From the NCBI GenBank assembly GCA_951640165.1, contig OX621234.1:7011001-7075000 (forward strand): a stretch of DNA of 64,000 bases, read 5' to 3'. The notes below the pieces were generated by a model, which saw only the letters and a program-made list of their open reading frames with translations, made no database searches and was not told the origin of the DNA. Source of the stretch: Pseudoips prasinana. Its lineage: Eukaryota; Arthropoda; Insecta; Lepidoptera; Nolidae. The translations under genes were made by a program, and so were the position numbers. This document shows, one piece after another, positions 23,100 to 37,700 of this stretch (position 1 is the first letter of the stretch; every line of letters begins with the position of its first letter).

Positions 23100-24500
23100 A
23101 AGTAAAGTTGTTATGAGCTACTTTAAATGGAGTCGTTAAAAAATATAAGCGTAGCTGCTATTGCTGCCTAAGAGTGACCCGTGCGGCAATCTCGGCTAGA
23201 CGTTTTTAGTTATTTTCTATTTGCAAACGCTTTCAAAGGAACGTGAATGCTTCAAAATACCTTTCAAGAGCAACCATAACTCGCAGGGCTCGGGATTTTT
23301 CCGCTCAAGTATTTATCGTACAAATACCTGACCCATCATGATATTCGGGTTGTACTGTTAGTTCCTAATAAAAGGATAATCTTTAAGCGAAAATCCACGC
23401 ATACTCTCTGATGGGAGTTCAGACTACCTTTGTCTAATGAGCGTAGTAGCGGCGTACAAGTGTTTTGCTTTCAAAAACTTTTGAACTTTTCCATGTGTTT
23501 TTCACTTATTTTTGTGCCAATGTGTAGTTCACTTATACCAAACATCATTTACAGAATGTCTAAACTAGGACAATGCATAATTAAAATTAAAAAGAAGAGG
23601 GTACATTTTAGGTGTTAAAAATGTGAAATGGATTTCTCTAACTGCTATCGTAGCCCCAAGGGAAGTATTAAGGACTTAGTGTGGACTCCCTGAGTTCAGC
23701 GCGCAGCCATTCGTTCATTTATTAGTTTACCAATGTAAAAATTATAAATGAGCGAGATGGCTATGCCGTGTGACAGTATTTCTAAATAGTCGGAACATAT
23801 AATATCTCTCAATACTTTTCAGAACAAAATAATGCATTTGTTTGATTATGGTTGTTTATTTTTTGTTATGTAATTACGTGATATATTGAATGTGTAAAGT
23901 TGTTCCTCATTTTAGGGGTTTGTTATTGGTCTTGTACCTTTCGCATGCCTTATGGTAAAATATTGAACTTTATACTATTTAACACCAATTGTATTGTACC
24001 CATATTTGCGAAATAAAATATCTTATCTTTGTTCTGATATTTTTTGCATTGACAATTATTACGGCAAATACCATACTTTCTCTTACCATATAGCCTTAAT
24101 GTAAGCATACATTAATGTCCATATTAGGCGTGCAGCTATCTCACTCATACATTTCTGCTTCATACAAACTTTTCTGCTAGTTTGATTCTCTTATGAAATA
24201 CGTTCGCCACTGTAGGTTATAAATAACTTGATAAACGGAATGCTACGTTACGGCAGCTACGCGGCTTGCTACGCCATGTGCTACGTTTCGTCGTAGCTGA
24301 TTTTCTTCTTATAATTTATCATACTACTGACATTGCTACGGAGTGACAGCAGAGTTAATTAAAAATATTATTGCTATACATTAAAATTAAATTAAAGTTA
24401 ATTAGGGATTAGGAACCATATCTTTAGCGGGGCAAAGTTGTTTATATAACCTCTATATACATAATATGTTAGTTTCTCTTCTACCTTGCCTTCTGTTAGG
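23100..24500. other. AT-rich stretch, nothing recognised
   Basis: No long frame, no clear inverted repeat apart from the GCTACG cluster. Upstream intron or intergenic DNA of ArfGAP1. Confidence 0.4.
24235..24300. repeat. GCTACG-rich cluster
   Basis: GCTACG(T/C) recurs several times (24242, 24258, 24270, 24281). Old tandem or MITE remnant. Confidence 0.4.
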
Positions 24501-24654
24501 GCTGCTTTCAAAATTCTATTGGGGTCGGTTCCAGACTGACTTCTTGCGGCTAGCTACAAAAACTAGTCAAGCAACTGCAATTTGATCCGGAACCCACAGG
24601 GATGTAATAACCAAAATGGATAGACCAAGCTGTTACAACAAGATGTTTAGTACT

Positions 24655-24815
24655 TACTTATCGTATGGGCAGTGGTTACCCTAGTGTCAGAGTAGTTCAA
24701 GCCGTCACGCTCATAAATTTGGCGGCCACCCATCTATGGCCTGACCGCAAGCCTAGTTGCTTAACTTCACCCATCATTTATTGGCCGGTGAGATCATCCA
24801 GCTATAAGTACCTTG
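24655..24815 (-). repeat. 5S rRNA-derived SINE, inverse copy
   Basis: On the minus strand GAAGTTAAGCAACTAGGC and ATAGATGGGTGGCCGCC are the best match in the window to the 3' half of 5S rRNA. Confidence 0.65.
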
Positions 24816-25109
24816 TTTAGTGATATTAATTTAATATTGTCATAAAGTTACACCATTTCTAAAAGTGAACGAATGTTCTCGACGCGTTTAGCATTTGTCA
24901 ATATTGTCGTTTAATGAAAAATAAATATTAAAAAAAATGAAATATGAATGTCAGCGGACGCTGACTTTTGTATGTTCTGAAAGTCAACGAGTGTTAAAAA
25001 CGACGTCGCTTTAAGCAAAGAGTTTCTATGTGTATTTATACGGCTGCTGATTGACAGTAACGTTGACGGAAAAAGCCCTAGGTCGCCTCTTTAGTGAAGA
25101 AGTTTAAAT

Positions 25110-25300
25110 CTCCAATAAGGCAGGAGGAATGCCTACGCATGCCACCTGGTCTGCGGGTGGGTATGACTGACTCACACCGACTAAACCTAACCTGCCGTAG
25201 ATTTCTTCTGGCGCCTGATGGGGGAAGCCCCGGGAACGCGGGTATGCTGCTCCGGTGCCCCCCTTTTGCTACCAGGTGGTCGCGACAACTACCCGGCGGG
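25110..25300 (-). repeat. Second copy of the R1-like element 3' UTR
   Basis: It shares CTAAACCTAA, TGGCGCCTGATGGG and CCCCGGGAACGCGGGTATGC with 17610-17690, in the same orientation. It ends about 330 bp upstream of an ArfGAP1 exon. Confidence 0.75.
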
Positions 25301-25629
25301 CTCTGAAAAAAAAATTACGTCAAAAATATTTTCATAATAATTGCGGCCGGTGATTGACTAGTTACGGAAGATAAAAAGTTAGTCTCTCAACCAACCGGAA
25401 TGTTATGAATAGTGTTTTTATTTTTAGCTTACTTAGAGTCCGAAGTAGTTTTGTCCAATTTGTGAAGGCTCATTTTTGCGCATCTTAGTACTCATTAAAG
25501 TTTGTCTGTCCGTTTAGCAGCTATAAGTTAGAAATCTTATAAGTCGCTACTGAAAAAGAAAAAAAAATACATTCCTTATACAAAAAAAAATCTAGATGAA
25601 AAAATCTTAAATAAGTATATCTTCTACAG

Positions 25630-25781
25630 ATCACGGCTCTGGCTGAGGGTAACGCGTGGAGCCCATCTGACTACAAGCCCGAGACTGTGGAGAAAGCGCA
25701 GGACTGGGCCGCCGCTCGCGACTTCTACTCGAGCGACAGTGCCTTCCACCCTAGCGGCTCCGACAACAACATCAGCTACCA
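25630..25781 (+). CDS. ArfGAP1: ArfGAP1 exon a (end of the Arf-GAP domain)
   Basis: The acceptor is a pyrimidine-rich run ending in CTACAG and the donor is GTAAGT after a split codon (CA|T, His). It encodes 50 full codons beginning ITALAEGNAWSP. Family members have the equivalent of YRDKI.TLA.GK.W here, so the missing upstream exon should end in a YRDK-like sequence. GC content is clearly higher than in the flanking intron. A minus-strand open frame over the same bases is only a shadow. Confidence 0.92.
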
Positions 25782-28700
25782 GTAAGTAATGCCTTCCTGC
25801 CGTAGTCATCTTCCAGTCGGCGTAAAGATACGTAAACGACTGCCCGAACTAATGGAAAGGGCAATGATAGCATGTATGCAGCGGTAAAGACAATCGCCTG
25901 GACACTTCATATCCCGAGTTCGATTCCCCCGCAGGATATATATCTTTGTAATCCATAAATAGTTGTTCTGAATTTGGATTGTGTTAATCAATTATATGTT
26001 TGTAAAGTACCCCGCGATACAGGGATTAATTTAACAATTGCGAGCGTTTTCTTTTATAAAATAAATTAATTGCATATCTATTAACAATTTAAGCAAACGA
26101 AGTATTTAACCTACTGCATGCCAGACAAATGACTAAGCCACTAATAATCTAATTGATCTAAAACGGATAACTTTTTTCTATCTAATATGCAACAGAAATA
26201 TTGCTGATATAACTTTAATATATAACCCGTAGCGGAATCGATGTATGGGAGTTGCTGATGCGCTTTGGTTACGTGCTTACGTTAGGTTGACGGCTGTTCG
26301 ACGGCGAGGCGAAAGGTGGTAAGGTTCGTCAACAGATAATCACTCAGTAAAACTGTATTTCTTAATCCATTAAACATTATGCTAAATTTTATTTAAATAA
26401 TTTGCATATTCAGTATTATTGGTGCTACTTGCGAATATTGTGTTCCAAACATGGAGAATAACAGTTATAGAGTTGAATACTATCCTAATGAAAATTGTAA
26501 ATATTAGTCTATGTGTTTTTTACACTTACACCGCACCAAGTGGGCGTGCGTCTAATAAAATAAAAAATAAATAAATATTTTGGGACAACTTACACAATCT
26601 AATCTGATCCCAAACTAGGCAGAGCCTACCAAACAACTGATGAACATACTGATATATTTGTAAATACATACATATCTATACATATAATAAAATCGTAGGA
26701 AAGTCAAAACTGTACATTGAATTTTTTTTAAAGGATACTAGGGGCGTGTTCTACCATCGATATCGAAGCAAAAAATATAGTTTTTAGAATTTTTGTCTGT
26801 TTGTCTGTATGTATGTCCGGGCTAAACTCAAAAAGTACTGCATGGATTTACTTCAAATTTGGCGTCAATATTACTAAGAGGTCGGGTCAACATATAGGCT
26901 ACATATCACGCTATCACCTACGGGGGAGGAGCTATGATAATTTATAAGATTTAACGCGGGTAAAACCGCGGGGCACAGCTATTATAAATAAATTACACCC
27001 AGACACAGAACACATAATTACGCACTTCACAGAAAGATTTGCCCTGGGTGGGGTACGCACGCGCTAAACAAACAGGCCAGTATAAAGTAAAATTACAAAC
27101 TCAATAAGCCGCATCGGAATGGGATAACAACTATTGCAACTCGACTAAGAGTCGGAGATATTTACCTTAAGTTGAGAGTTGGCTATCATGGAGAATAAAT
27201 CTTTGAGGTCTGCCGACGGAAGTGAAAACTATTTTTTACACTTCTAATCTAAATAATCTATACATATAATAAAATCGTAGGAAAGAAGAAACTTTACATT
27301 GATTTTTTTTAAAGGATACTTGGGGCGTGATCTACAATCGATATCGAAGCAAAAAATATAGTTTTTAGAATTTTTGTGTGTTTGTCTGTATGTATGTCCG
27401 GGCTAAACTTAAAAAGTACTGCATGGATTTACTTCAAATTTTGCATGAATATTACTAAGAGGTCGGGTCAACATATAGGCTACATATTATCACGCTAACA
27501 CCTACGGGGGAGGAGCTGTGATAATTTATACAGTTTAACGTGGGTAAAACCGCGGGGCACAGCTAGTTTACAATATGATAGTTATACATATAAGGTCATG
27601 GGAAATGTGACGACGACTTGAGTTTCACGCTTTATGTTAATTGTTATTTAAAAACTACACATATATACACAATACACATATAGCTCATGGATAACGAGAC
27701 GGGACAATGCCGCGAGTTCTATAATTTGTATTGAACTAAAAAGTACTCACGCGCTTAAAAAAGTTGACTTCAAAATTCCCGTGATGCCGGTATATTCGAA
27801 ATTTTGACGTATACTCAGTGAGATGTAATAAACCCAATTTGACACAAATTACAGTTGCCCTGTTACAACACAACATGGTTTCTTTTCCGTTATTTGTGAC
27901 TAATTAAAAATATTCTAAGAAGCCGCTTCCATAATTTGTTAGCCAAAAATTAACTAATTAAATGCGCCCTTTGTATGGATGTGGATTAGTGTCCTTGGGT
28001 ATTAACGCAGTGGGTCAGTTGCACGAAAATTCCATGATTGCTGGAGATCGGATTATTGGATGCATCTAATCCACATCCATACAAAGGGCGCATTTTTTCG
28101 ATACAAATGCATATTGGCTCAAAAGCAGACGAGTGTTACGGCAGCTCTTTGTGAATTTGGCGACCTTTCCTACTCAATATTTCATACTATTTTTTTTACT
28201 GAGACTGAGGACTGAAATTGAATTTGAATTTGGCCTTCAGTGTGGAACATATTTAATTATATTAAAGTCTATACAGCACATATTTTTTTGTGTGTTGGAC
28301 ACGAGAGACACAACCTCGTGTTAAATCTAAATTAATTTATAGGATGTACATCGATAAGTATGTATTTGGAAATGTATAAGTATGTTTATCAGTTGTCTGG
28401 TCACCACTGGCTTTCGTTAGTATGGGACCTAGTGTCAGAGTAGTCCCAAAACATTTTTTATTACATATGCATCTCTTCTGATCTTTCTTCTCAAACCCCA
28501 TAGTCTGATAAGACGCTATCAATGTGCAGGTAAATGACCCAAGTCTTGGCGTAGAACTTCATGAAGGTTCAGTTTGTAGTACAGGAGAGTAAGACAGCCA
28601 ACTTTTGAAAGCACATGTGGCACAGCAGTTAAGACTATTGGTTCGCCACTTCAGGTCCCGGGTCCAATTCCCGCACAGGATATTTTTTTTTTCTATTTAG

Positions 28701-31700
28701 GTACAAACATTGGTTGTTGGACATTGTGAAGAATCCTTGTACATTCTGCCTTAGGCTGATTTCAGAATGACGCGCGCGGCACGCGCCGGAGGCCAGCGCG
28801 TCTCAACAGCGACGCGTTCGAGACGCGTCACTCTGAAACGCTAGCTGCCAGTAGAGGAGCTCGGGCAGCGCTGGCCGACGGCGCGCGTGTCACCGGCGGC
28901 GCGTTAGAACTGCGTGTCTATGAAACGCACCTACTATCTAGTGTTATTGTAAGCGCGCGCGTTTGGACGGCGCCGCTCGCCGGCGCGACTCTGAAATCAG
29001 CCTTATAGCATGCAAATTGTTTTTATACTTGTGTGATCAGTGCCATCCACACTGAGAAAAACAGTGTAGGTATGAGTACTGTGTTCGTCGAATATTAATG
29101 TAAAGTACCCCGCGACGGCGACACATCTCATTTAACAAGTGCGGGAAAAAATTTAAATATTCCAGGTACCGTCGAACTGCATTTGTAATTTTTTACTGCT
29201 AGAGATATTCCACAATTTTGTTTACCCTAATATTTGTTGACAAAGCTTAACTAAACAGGCATGGTTTGCATCTCAAATTGGCCGTATACACATCGTAACG
29301 ACGTAACAGGGAATCAAACTCGACTTGTGTTGGTAACAAACTTTGAATGTCGTATGAAATCTGATTATTTCGTCGGCTATAGATTTAGTCCTATTGTGAG
29401 TTCAACCACTGGGTGAAACTGCTTATTTCAATCGCGTTGTTCTTGCTGCCGACTAATTAAATAAAACCGGTCAAGTGCGGGTTGGACTCTAGCACGAAGG
29501 GTTCCGTACCATTATATAGTTAGTAGCCTAGTTGGTAGTGATCCTGCCTACGAAGCTGGTGATCCTGGGTTCGAATCCCGGTAAGTGCAAATATTTGTGT
29601 GATGAGCGCGAATATTTGTTTCTGAGTCATGGATGTTTTCTATGTATATAAGTATTTATCTATCTATATAAGTACGTATATCGTCGCCTGGTACCCATAG
29701 TACAAGCTTTGCTTAGTTTGGGACTAGGATGATCTGTGTGACATTGTCCCTAGATATTATTATATTATTATTATCTATAAAAACAAGCAAAAAATTCACG
29801 TTTGTTGTATGGGAGCCCCCTTAAACATTTGTTTTTTAGTATGTTTTTGTTATAGTGGCAACAGAAATACATCATCTGTGAAAATTTCAACTGTCGTCAG
29901 ACCGTTGAAATTCCATATCACGGTTTATGAGATACAGCATGGTGACAGACGGACAGACAGACAGACAACGAAGTCTTAGAAATAGGTTCACGTTTTACCC
30001 TTTGGTTACGGAACCCTAAAAAAGTAACTACGCGTTAGGGAAAATAAACTCAGTGTCCGGGGTACTTTGCAAACATATAATTAACGGACATTAAGTACAT
30101 ATGTACATCCAGACTCAGAACAACTATTTATGGGTCACACAAATAGTTCTCCTTCGTGGGAATCAAACACGGGACACGAAGTGGCGAGGCGACTGACTTA
30201 ATCGCTGCGCCACGTGTGCAAATCGTATAAGATACGATTATTTCTAGAAAGCAGATGATGTGTAATCTTTCATATCGTGTCTTAAATTTAAATTTCAAGG
30301 TAAATACAGCACTGTACAATAGTAATTTGTAAGAGAAAGTTTATAAAAACTAAAACCCTTTTTGTGTTATATAATGTCTCTTAATTCGGTAAGGGCCTCC
30401 TCCAACTTGTGCACCATAATAAGCCTGCACAGCTAGTCTCCATTGAGACTGGCCACCGTAGCCGAAATTTGGCCGGGTGGACATTATTACAACAATATTA
30501 ATCAGCGGTTCTGTTACATTTTTTTTAGTGAGTAATGCATAAAGGAACCCTGCAAACACTTCAGTTATGTGTGCCGGATTCTTTTTTTGGCCTTATGAAG
30601 GCCAAAGAAGCCAGAGCCGTAAAACGGATTTGTAAAAAAAAACGGCGACGACCGCCGTTGCTTACGGTACCCACTGCAGCTACTAAGGGCCTATGCACAC
30701 CACGTTTTTTAAGCGCGCTGTTGACACGCGTTTGTAGTGATACAGACGCGCGCTAGTATCGCGTTTGTATCGATTTAAACAAACACCATACTGCTCTGTA
30801 GAATAAAAGTGCGCCACAGGCTTTATTTTGTTGCAGCAAGCGTCAATGACTCGGGCACTGCTCACGCTCAACCATGTCGCTGAAACGGTGGACTTATTCG
30901 CTTGCTCACTGAATCACAAAACTAGAGGGTATCGCTCGGGCGCTAAATATATTTTTGGCTTAGGTGACGTACTTTGAATCCCTCGCTACGTTCAGGATCT
31001 TACTAAAGAATTTAATACAATAATTCTACTATACTATACAATAGTCCTTCACTTCGCTCTGAATTCAAAACAGCGCCCATGCCATAAAAATATTATTTTG
31101 CTCCCTTATGATACAATCTACTATTTTGACAAAATACTGCTTATTTGATAGTATGTGAGTAGTATACTAGAATCTCACCGATCCGTAAGTGATTGGCGAG
31201 GTCAAGTAACTAGGCTCGTAGTCAATCCATAGATGGGAGACCGCCAAAGTGGTTTAATTTCTAATCGTCTCCGTGCTTCGGAGCGCACGTTAAGCTGTCG
31301 GTCCTGGTTGTAGCCATTAGGCAACAGTCGTTAAGCCATGTTAGAGGCCTACTGGGCGGCTTGAACAACTCGGACATTAGGGTAACCGCTGCCCACACGA
31401 TAAGTAAGTATAACATAAAAATTAAAAAAGGTTTTTATTCACGTAGACTTTAAAAAAGCGCTTGTGAATGGTCAGAACATATTCGTAGTAATATATAATT
31501 AATTTATAATTATTTCTAGGTACATATAGATATTTAGGTACACGGATTGTAGGAAATAAATTACAATAAGATTAATTTTAGAAGAAGAAGTACACTTTAT
31601 TGCAACAATAAGTAAAACATAACAATGGTTACAAACAAGGACATAAACTTATTATGCAACTGGCGGCCTTATCGCTAAAAGCGATCTCTTCCAGGTAACC

Positions 31701-34700
31701 GTTGAGCGTTGAATGGACCAGAACTGAAAATAACCTGATGAAGGTAGCAGAAGATGTACTAATTGCAATTAGAAGTTATTAATCTAATAATAGGTCTTTA
31801 CCTATGAAATTGCCGTTTTGTATGAAAAAATTTAAACGAATTTTTTTCATGAATTTTTTTATTTGTATTAATCGAAGTAATCACCCATGCAATCAATGCA
31901 TCTTTGCCATCGCAGTGGCAGTTTATTGATGCCCTTCTTAAAGAAATCAGCTGGACGGGAGGCAACAAATTCTTCAAAGGCATTTTGTACTGCCTCTCGG
32001 GTATTGAATTTTTTTCCCGCCAAGAAGTTATCCAAATTCTGGAAAAAGTAGTAGTCTGTAGGCGCAAGGTCTGGTGAGTAGGGCGGATGACGGAGAGCTT
32101 CCAACCCCAGTTCTTGCAACTTGGAGACCGTCTGCTGTGCAGTATGAGGTCGCGCGTTGTCGTGCAGGAGCAGCGGAGACGAGCGATTGACCAATGCTGG
32201 TTGGAGATGCGCCAGCTTCTCCATCATTGTGCTCAGTTCTTCACAGTACACATCTGCAGTAATGCTCACCCCGTTTGGTAAGAAGCTGTGATGAATCACA
32301 CCGGCGCTAGACCACCAAACAGTGACCATCACTTATCTAGGGGTAAGTTTTCGTTTAAGGCATTGTTTAGGTGCTGAACCAGGATCCAACCAACTTGCTG
32401 AGCGCTTGCGGTTATCAAACAGAATCCATTTTTCATCGCAGGTAACAATGCGGTTCAAAATTCCTTCATTTGTGTGTCTGTTGAGCAGTGCAAGGCACGT
32501 CTCGACGCGTACTTCGCGCTGGCGATCATTGAGTTCGTGGGGCACCCATTTGTCAAGATTTTTACCTTGCCAATTTGACGCAAATGGACCAATATTGTTT
32601 TGACGCTAACGTCGAAAGCTGCTGCTAATTCAGCCGTAGATTGTGTATCATCAGCTTCCACAACCGCCTTTAATTCGTCATTGTCGACCAAAGTCTTCGG
32701 ACGACCGCGAGGTTCATTTTTCAGGTCGAAATTTCCAGAACGGAAGCGAGCAAACCAATAACAGGTGGTGCGTTGGTTTGTAGTGTTAGCTCCGTAAACG
32801 TCGTTGATGTTGCGTGCCGCTTGTGCCGCGTTGCTGCCACGACGGTACTCATATTCCATAATTACTCGAATTTTTAACGTATCCATGATGACGAAAAAGA
32901 TTGAAATGCGATGAAAATGTAACACTAATCAATAAAGAAATGACTACTTTTGGAAAAAAGAATCCATGTTTTTAAAATAAAATTAATTTGAAATTAGAAT
33001 TCTTAGCCAAACAAAAATTATTTTGATTTGAAATGGCCAGTACTGCAGAACGGCAATTTCATAGGTAAAGACCTAATATTACGCACGAATACGTAACTAG
33101 AGTCATACGACTATACATATACATAAATAGATACATACATAGATACATACATATAAATAGATAGATATATACATATGTATAAAATATATTTACAAATATA
33201 AGTGTAAGGATATCATTTCACAATAGGAAAGCAGTATATTTATTGCCTAGTAGATATCGTCAAATAGTGCTGTTTCACCATATTTTTAAATACATGCTGT
33301 GATTGAGCGCACCTGATCTGTATTGGCAGCGCATTCCATAAGCGCACAGCTTGTACACTGAAGGATATGTCGGTGAAATTAGTGGAATGCGCTGGCATTT
33401 TGAGTCGTAAGTTTTCTGAAGACCGCAAAAATTAAGTAAATGTATACAATTGAATTATAACTTTTCTATCACAATAGGTAGGTTGAAGCCTATCACACTA
33501 ATATTATAAAGGCGAAAGTTTGTGAGTGTGTGAGTGTGTATGTTTGTTACTTATTCGCGTCTAAACGGCAGGAGCTATTGTAATAAAATTTGGAGTTATG
33601 TCAGCTAACTCCAAATCCTTGATTAACATATAGGCTATAATGTATAAAGTTTAACGCGGGTAAAACCGCTGGGCACAGCTAGTAAATAAATAAATTCAAT
33701 TATGTTACTTACATATATTTAATTCCCAGTGCTGAATACGGCAGCGGACGCTACACCGGCTTCGGCAACCAGAAGCAGTCAGCTTCCACTCCTATAACGC
33801 CGATCCACAGCGGCAATGAGTTGGTTGACAATTCTCTCTCGGCATTGGCTACCGTGAGTATAAAGGTATTGTTCACTTGCTTTGTTAGTCGCATGCTGAA
33901 GCCGGCACATCTATAATTAGGTATATTTAGCGTTTATATTGTATTTGTAGAGCGAACATAGTGGTAGATGTGACATGCAACAAATGATCCATAGAATATA
34001 TGGCGACTAAAATACGGCGAGGCCAAATCTGGTTGTATCAAACCTCTGCTTTTGCAGCTTTGCGAAATTAATAATTCTACCGTTCAATATATAATATATT
34101 GGACATTAATAACATATTATTATGTGCAAGCCTTTTTAAGTAGTAAGATTAGTTAGGGTGTGAGTTTCATCATTAAACTTTTTTGTTCAAACGTTCCTTG
34201 TAGTCTTAATGTAGGTGTAAAAAGAAATAAATACATTTCTTGTCTATTATATATTGAAAGTAGCTTTTGCCTGCGAATTCGTCTACGTGGTAGTCGAAAT
34301 AATACATCGAAGAAGTTAAAACGAAACTATTCTGCGTAAAATCACTTTGTATATTTTTTTTACATTTGACAAAGTTCCTTACAATCTTTCAACCCATACT
34401 TTAAGCCTTTACTGGGTAAATCTTTGTATTCAAACGTGTCAAATTAATATAAATGCCGAGTTTGAATTTGATCGGACCAAGAAAACACGTTGTTCCATAC
34501 AAAATTAGCAACCGTTTTGTTTTCCCCCTTAGGGGTAGTATTTTCAAAAATCCTTTCTTAATGCACGCCTACATCACTTAAGGAATATTTGTACCAAATT
34601 TCATGGTTCCAGAGCCAGCCGTTGCAGCTGTGCGTTGATCCAGCTGTCAGTCCAGTTACATAGATTTAATAATGATATTATAGGAGATGCCCTATCGATG

Positions 34701-37700
34701 CTCAATCAGTAGAAATAACGCGTCCGTGAGGCGCCTCTTAATTAAGCCTAACGTCCTTCTAAGAAAAGGTTTCCGAGCAGGTGTCGGTTCCATCGCTTCG
34801 TAGTTTGGAAAGATATGATGATTCATATCAATTAAAGCGACATGTTAGTCAGAATCTTCGATATATAATAATTCTCACATTACCGCATAATTTATTGCTT
34901 TTTTGGGTAGCATTATACTGGGGTTGCGATTACCGCAGTACGAAAGAAGCCTACATATAATGCAATATTGTTCATCCACAATCGAATATCCAATAATAAT
35001 GGTGATAATTTAGATTGTAATATATTTTACAAAGTTTTTGACATCAATAATTTGGCATGCGACTAATAAACAGGTGTCTTTAGATTTTTAGACTAGCAGT
35101 CGCCGGCATTGGAGTCATTCTTCATTCATACAGGTATTAAATTGACCAAGTTTGCGCTTAACCATAAGACGAGAAACGCATCTATGCCCGAATTATAAAA
35201 GTGTTAACCTTTCGATCTCACTTCATTTATGATCTTGAATTAATTCCAATAATTTAAAAGATACGTAGAATACTATTGAATTTGAAAAGACGTGTTCTAT
35301 GAAGACTTCCCATATCCTATGATGCGCTTTCCCGGTGAAGCAGGGAAAATGTATTCGTCAAGTTAAAAAAAATGTGTTTCCAAAGTATTCCGATTGAATG
35401 TGAAGCGCCAACTTTGTCGATTCACTTCATATTTTCAATATTAACAAGATATATCTGAGCATAAAAAGTGGTCCTCTTTAGATGGTCAGATATATAGTAT
35501 TCCATGGAAGATGCCTCCTTGAAATTGTACAAACAATAAAAAAAGTTCGTTCGTGTAAGCTACTTACGTGCTTAACCAGCTTGTTAATGCTTTATAGAGA
35601 ACAGCAATTAGAACAGAGGTCGTTGTAGCCGTAATATCTGGTTAAGTAGCATAAATAAGCTTCATATTAAGATGTCGGTTACTTATCTTAAACTCGATTC
35701 ATAAAAAAAAATTATATTTACATTGGGAGTTTTCAACAAACAGTTTCAAGGAGGTGCATAAAGCATTTGACTCTGGGTAAGTAATAATTTGTATTATATA
35801 TTTTAGCTTTATTAAGTCATTACTAAAACCAACGCGAGAACGGTGATAGCGGTGGCAGTTGAAATTATTAGACGCACGTTTTATTTAGCGGCACATGCTA
35901 GCGATTATTGGTCTCGAATAGTTCTATATATTGTTTTGGCGACCTTATATGTAAAGTACGAAGTGTGGTAAACATTTTTAATGGTGTATCATTCACAGTT
36001 ATATTCTATCTCTGTATTTGTATCTTACGAAAGACCATATGGACATTCCTTAACACATTTTGTTTGATTTTGTTTCTTAAGATTGTGAAAACATCTGAAC
36101 TAATTGCAGTTAATAAACAATTACTTAAAGTATGTTTTTAGCACAGAGATTTTCTTTTTCACTTCTAAAGTTCTTTACATAAAATTTAGGCAGTACTGTT
36201 TTAGTACCATTTAAACATTGAACCAAGCCGCAGAGCCCTTAGTGCGCCTGGCCTACTCGCACTTGGCTGATTTCTTTTGTCTATTAAGCAGATCACATCT
36301 GTTCACTCCGTCACAGTATAAATATGGACAGTGAGGTAACTACGCCTAGTGGATGAAATAATTACCTACGCTCTATTGAAGTTGTAGGGTTGTACCCTAC
36401 AGCTCCCAGCTTTTAATGCTTCAGATACCTATTATCAATTCTCATTAAAACATATTTGTTTTATAAATCAGCAGGACGGCTAAAATACGAAAGCACCCGT
36501 TTTATTAAGTCGAATTCAAGCTGCCGTATACTACGCAATATGCTTGTGGATTTTTGAAAAGATTGCGGAGATAAACTTATAAGCGACCACTCGTTTTGAC
36601 GCGGCACTCACTACTGACAGCACCACGACAACCGCTTAGGGGTCTTGTCGATGCGCATGTATGTGTGAGTGTCCCGTTTCGACCGTTAGTAGATAGTTTT
36701 CTTACTGTCTATTTTTATACTGAGACTCCATGCACTCGCAGCGTCGCCGCGTCTACCGTAATTGCATGTAGCGCTAAACCTAGTGGAAATATTTCCTTAC
36801 TTATACTTCACGCCATGATATCATGTAAGCTAATCATTTTGCACTTGCATTTTTAGTATATTAAGATATAAATAATCCGCTTCATATTACGAGTACAATC
36901 CGGGATGGGGGTACCTAAATTGGAACATAAGCTGGCGCATTCCTGTCTTCTCTTTTCATTATACAGAGATCAACATTAATTAACGATGAGTGGTTTGGGG
37001 GTGGCCGTCCAATTTGGCTGGTAGTGAAAGATAATCGAATAAAACGATGAGCGTTTTACAATAAAAAATAACGTAAAATTATACTATCTCAACAACCACA
37101 AAAAAAGCCTGTGTTTTTTTTCAGTTGTAAATTTTAATATCCCACTTTCACCTATAGAGTTTACATTTCTTTTAATAGTTGAAAATAACCTTTAGAGTTT
37201 ACATGTCTCTTTATGTCATAAAGCGTACTTTAATTAGGAGCACAAAAGTTTAAGATATTTCATCCAACTTCCATTATCCTTAAGGGTTGTATTTCCAAAA
37301 TTTCTTGCCTCCAGTTTTACTTGCGTTATTGTGTAAGCTATATATTTTCAACATTTGGAATTCATACCCTTAGAACTAACGAAATTTCCTACTTCTGTTT
37401 AGGTGAAATGTTACGAGTTTATGTATTTGTCTGAGGATAGATGTTTCCACCGTTAAATTTTGACATTATTGGATATGCATTCTCTTTCTTCTGGTCTTTA
37501 GTCTTTCATAAATTTTAGTTGTCTTACAGTCTCAGTCAGCTCACGAAGTGAAAATAATATGTTTCCATACTAGCCTGTTACGTCGGCAATATCAATAAAT
37601 GAATGATACGACGGTTAGAAAATTGATCTGTCAAGTCAAATCCTGTATATGTAAAGTCGTAACATTTCACCTCAATACAAACACGCTCTTAATCAACTTT

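Larger units (their letters stand above)
31579..33434 (-). mobile_element. CR1/Jockey-group 3' fragment split by mariner
   Basis: 33240-33428 on the minus strand reads SSENLRLKMPAHSTNF and then AVRLWNALP, close to the C terminus of the ORF at 49.3 kb. The 3' end at about 31579 has a GAA-repeat tail then CACTTTATTGCAAC, like the 48.9-kb copy. It is 5'-truncated. Confidence 0.8.

Noticed and set aside
25094..25306. Upstream ArfGAP1 exon (70-codon frame)
   Set aside because: It matches the R1-like 3' UTR repeat and has no zinc-finger residues.
1..25600. Search for the ArfGAP1 zinc-finger exons
   Set aside because: No CxxC...CxxC or YRDK-encoding stretch with splice sites seen; probably outside the window.
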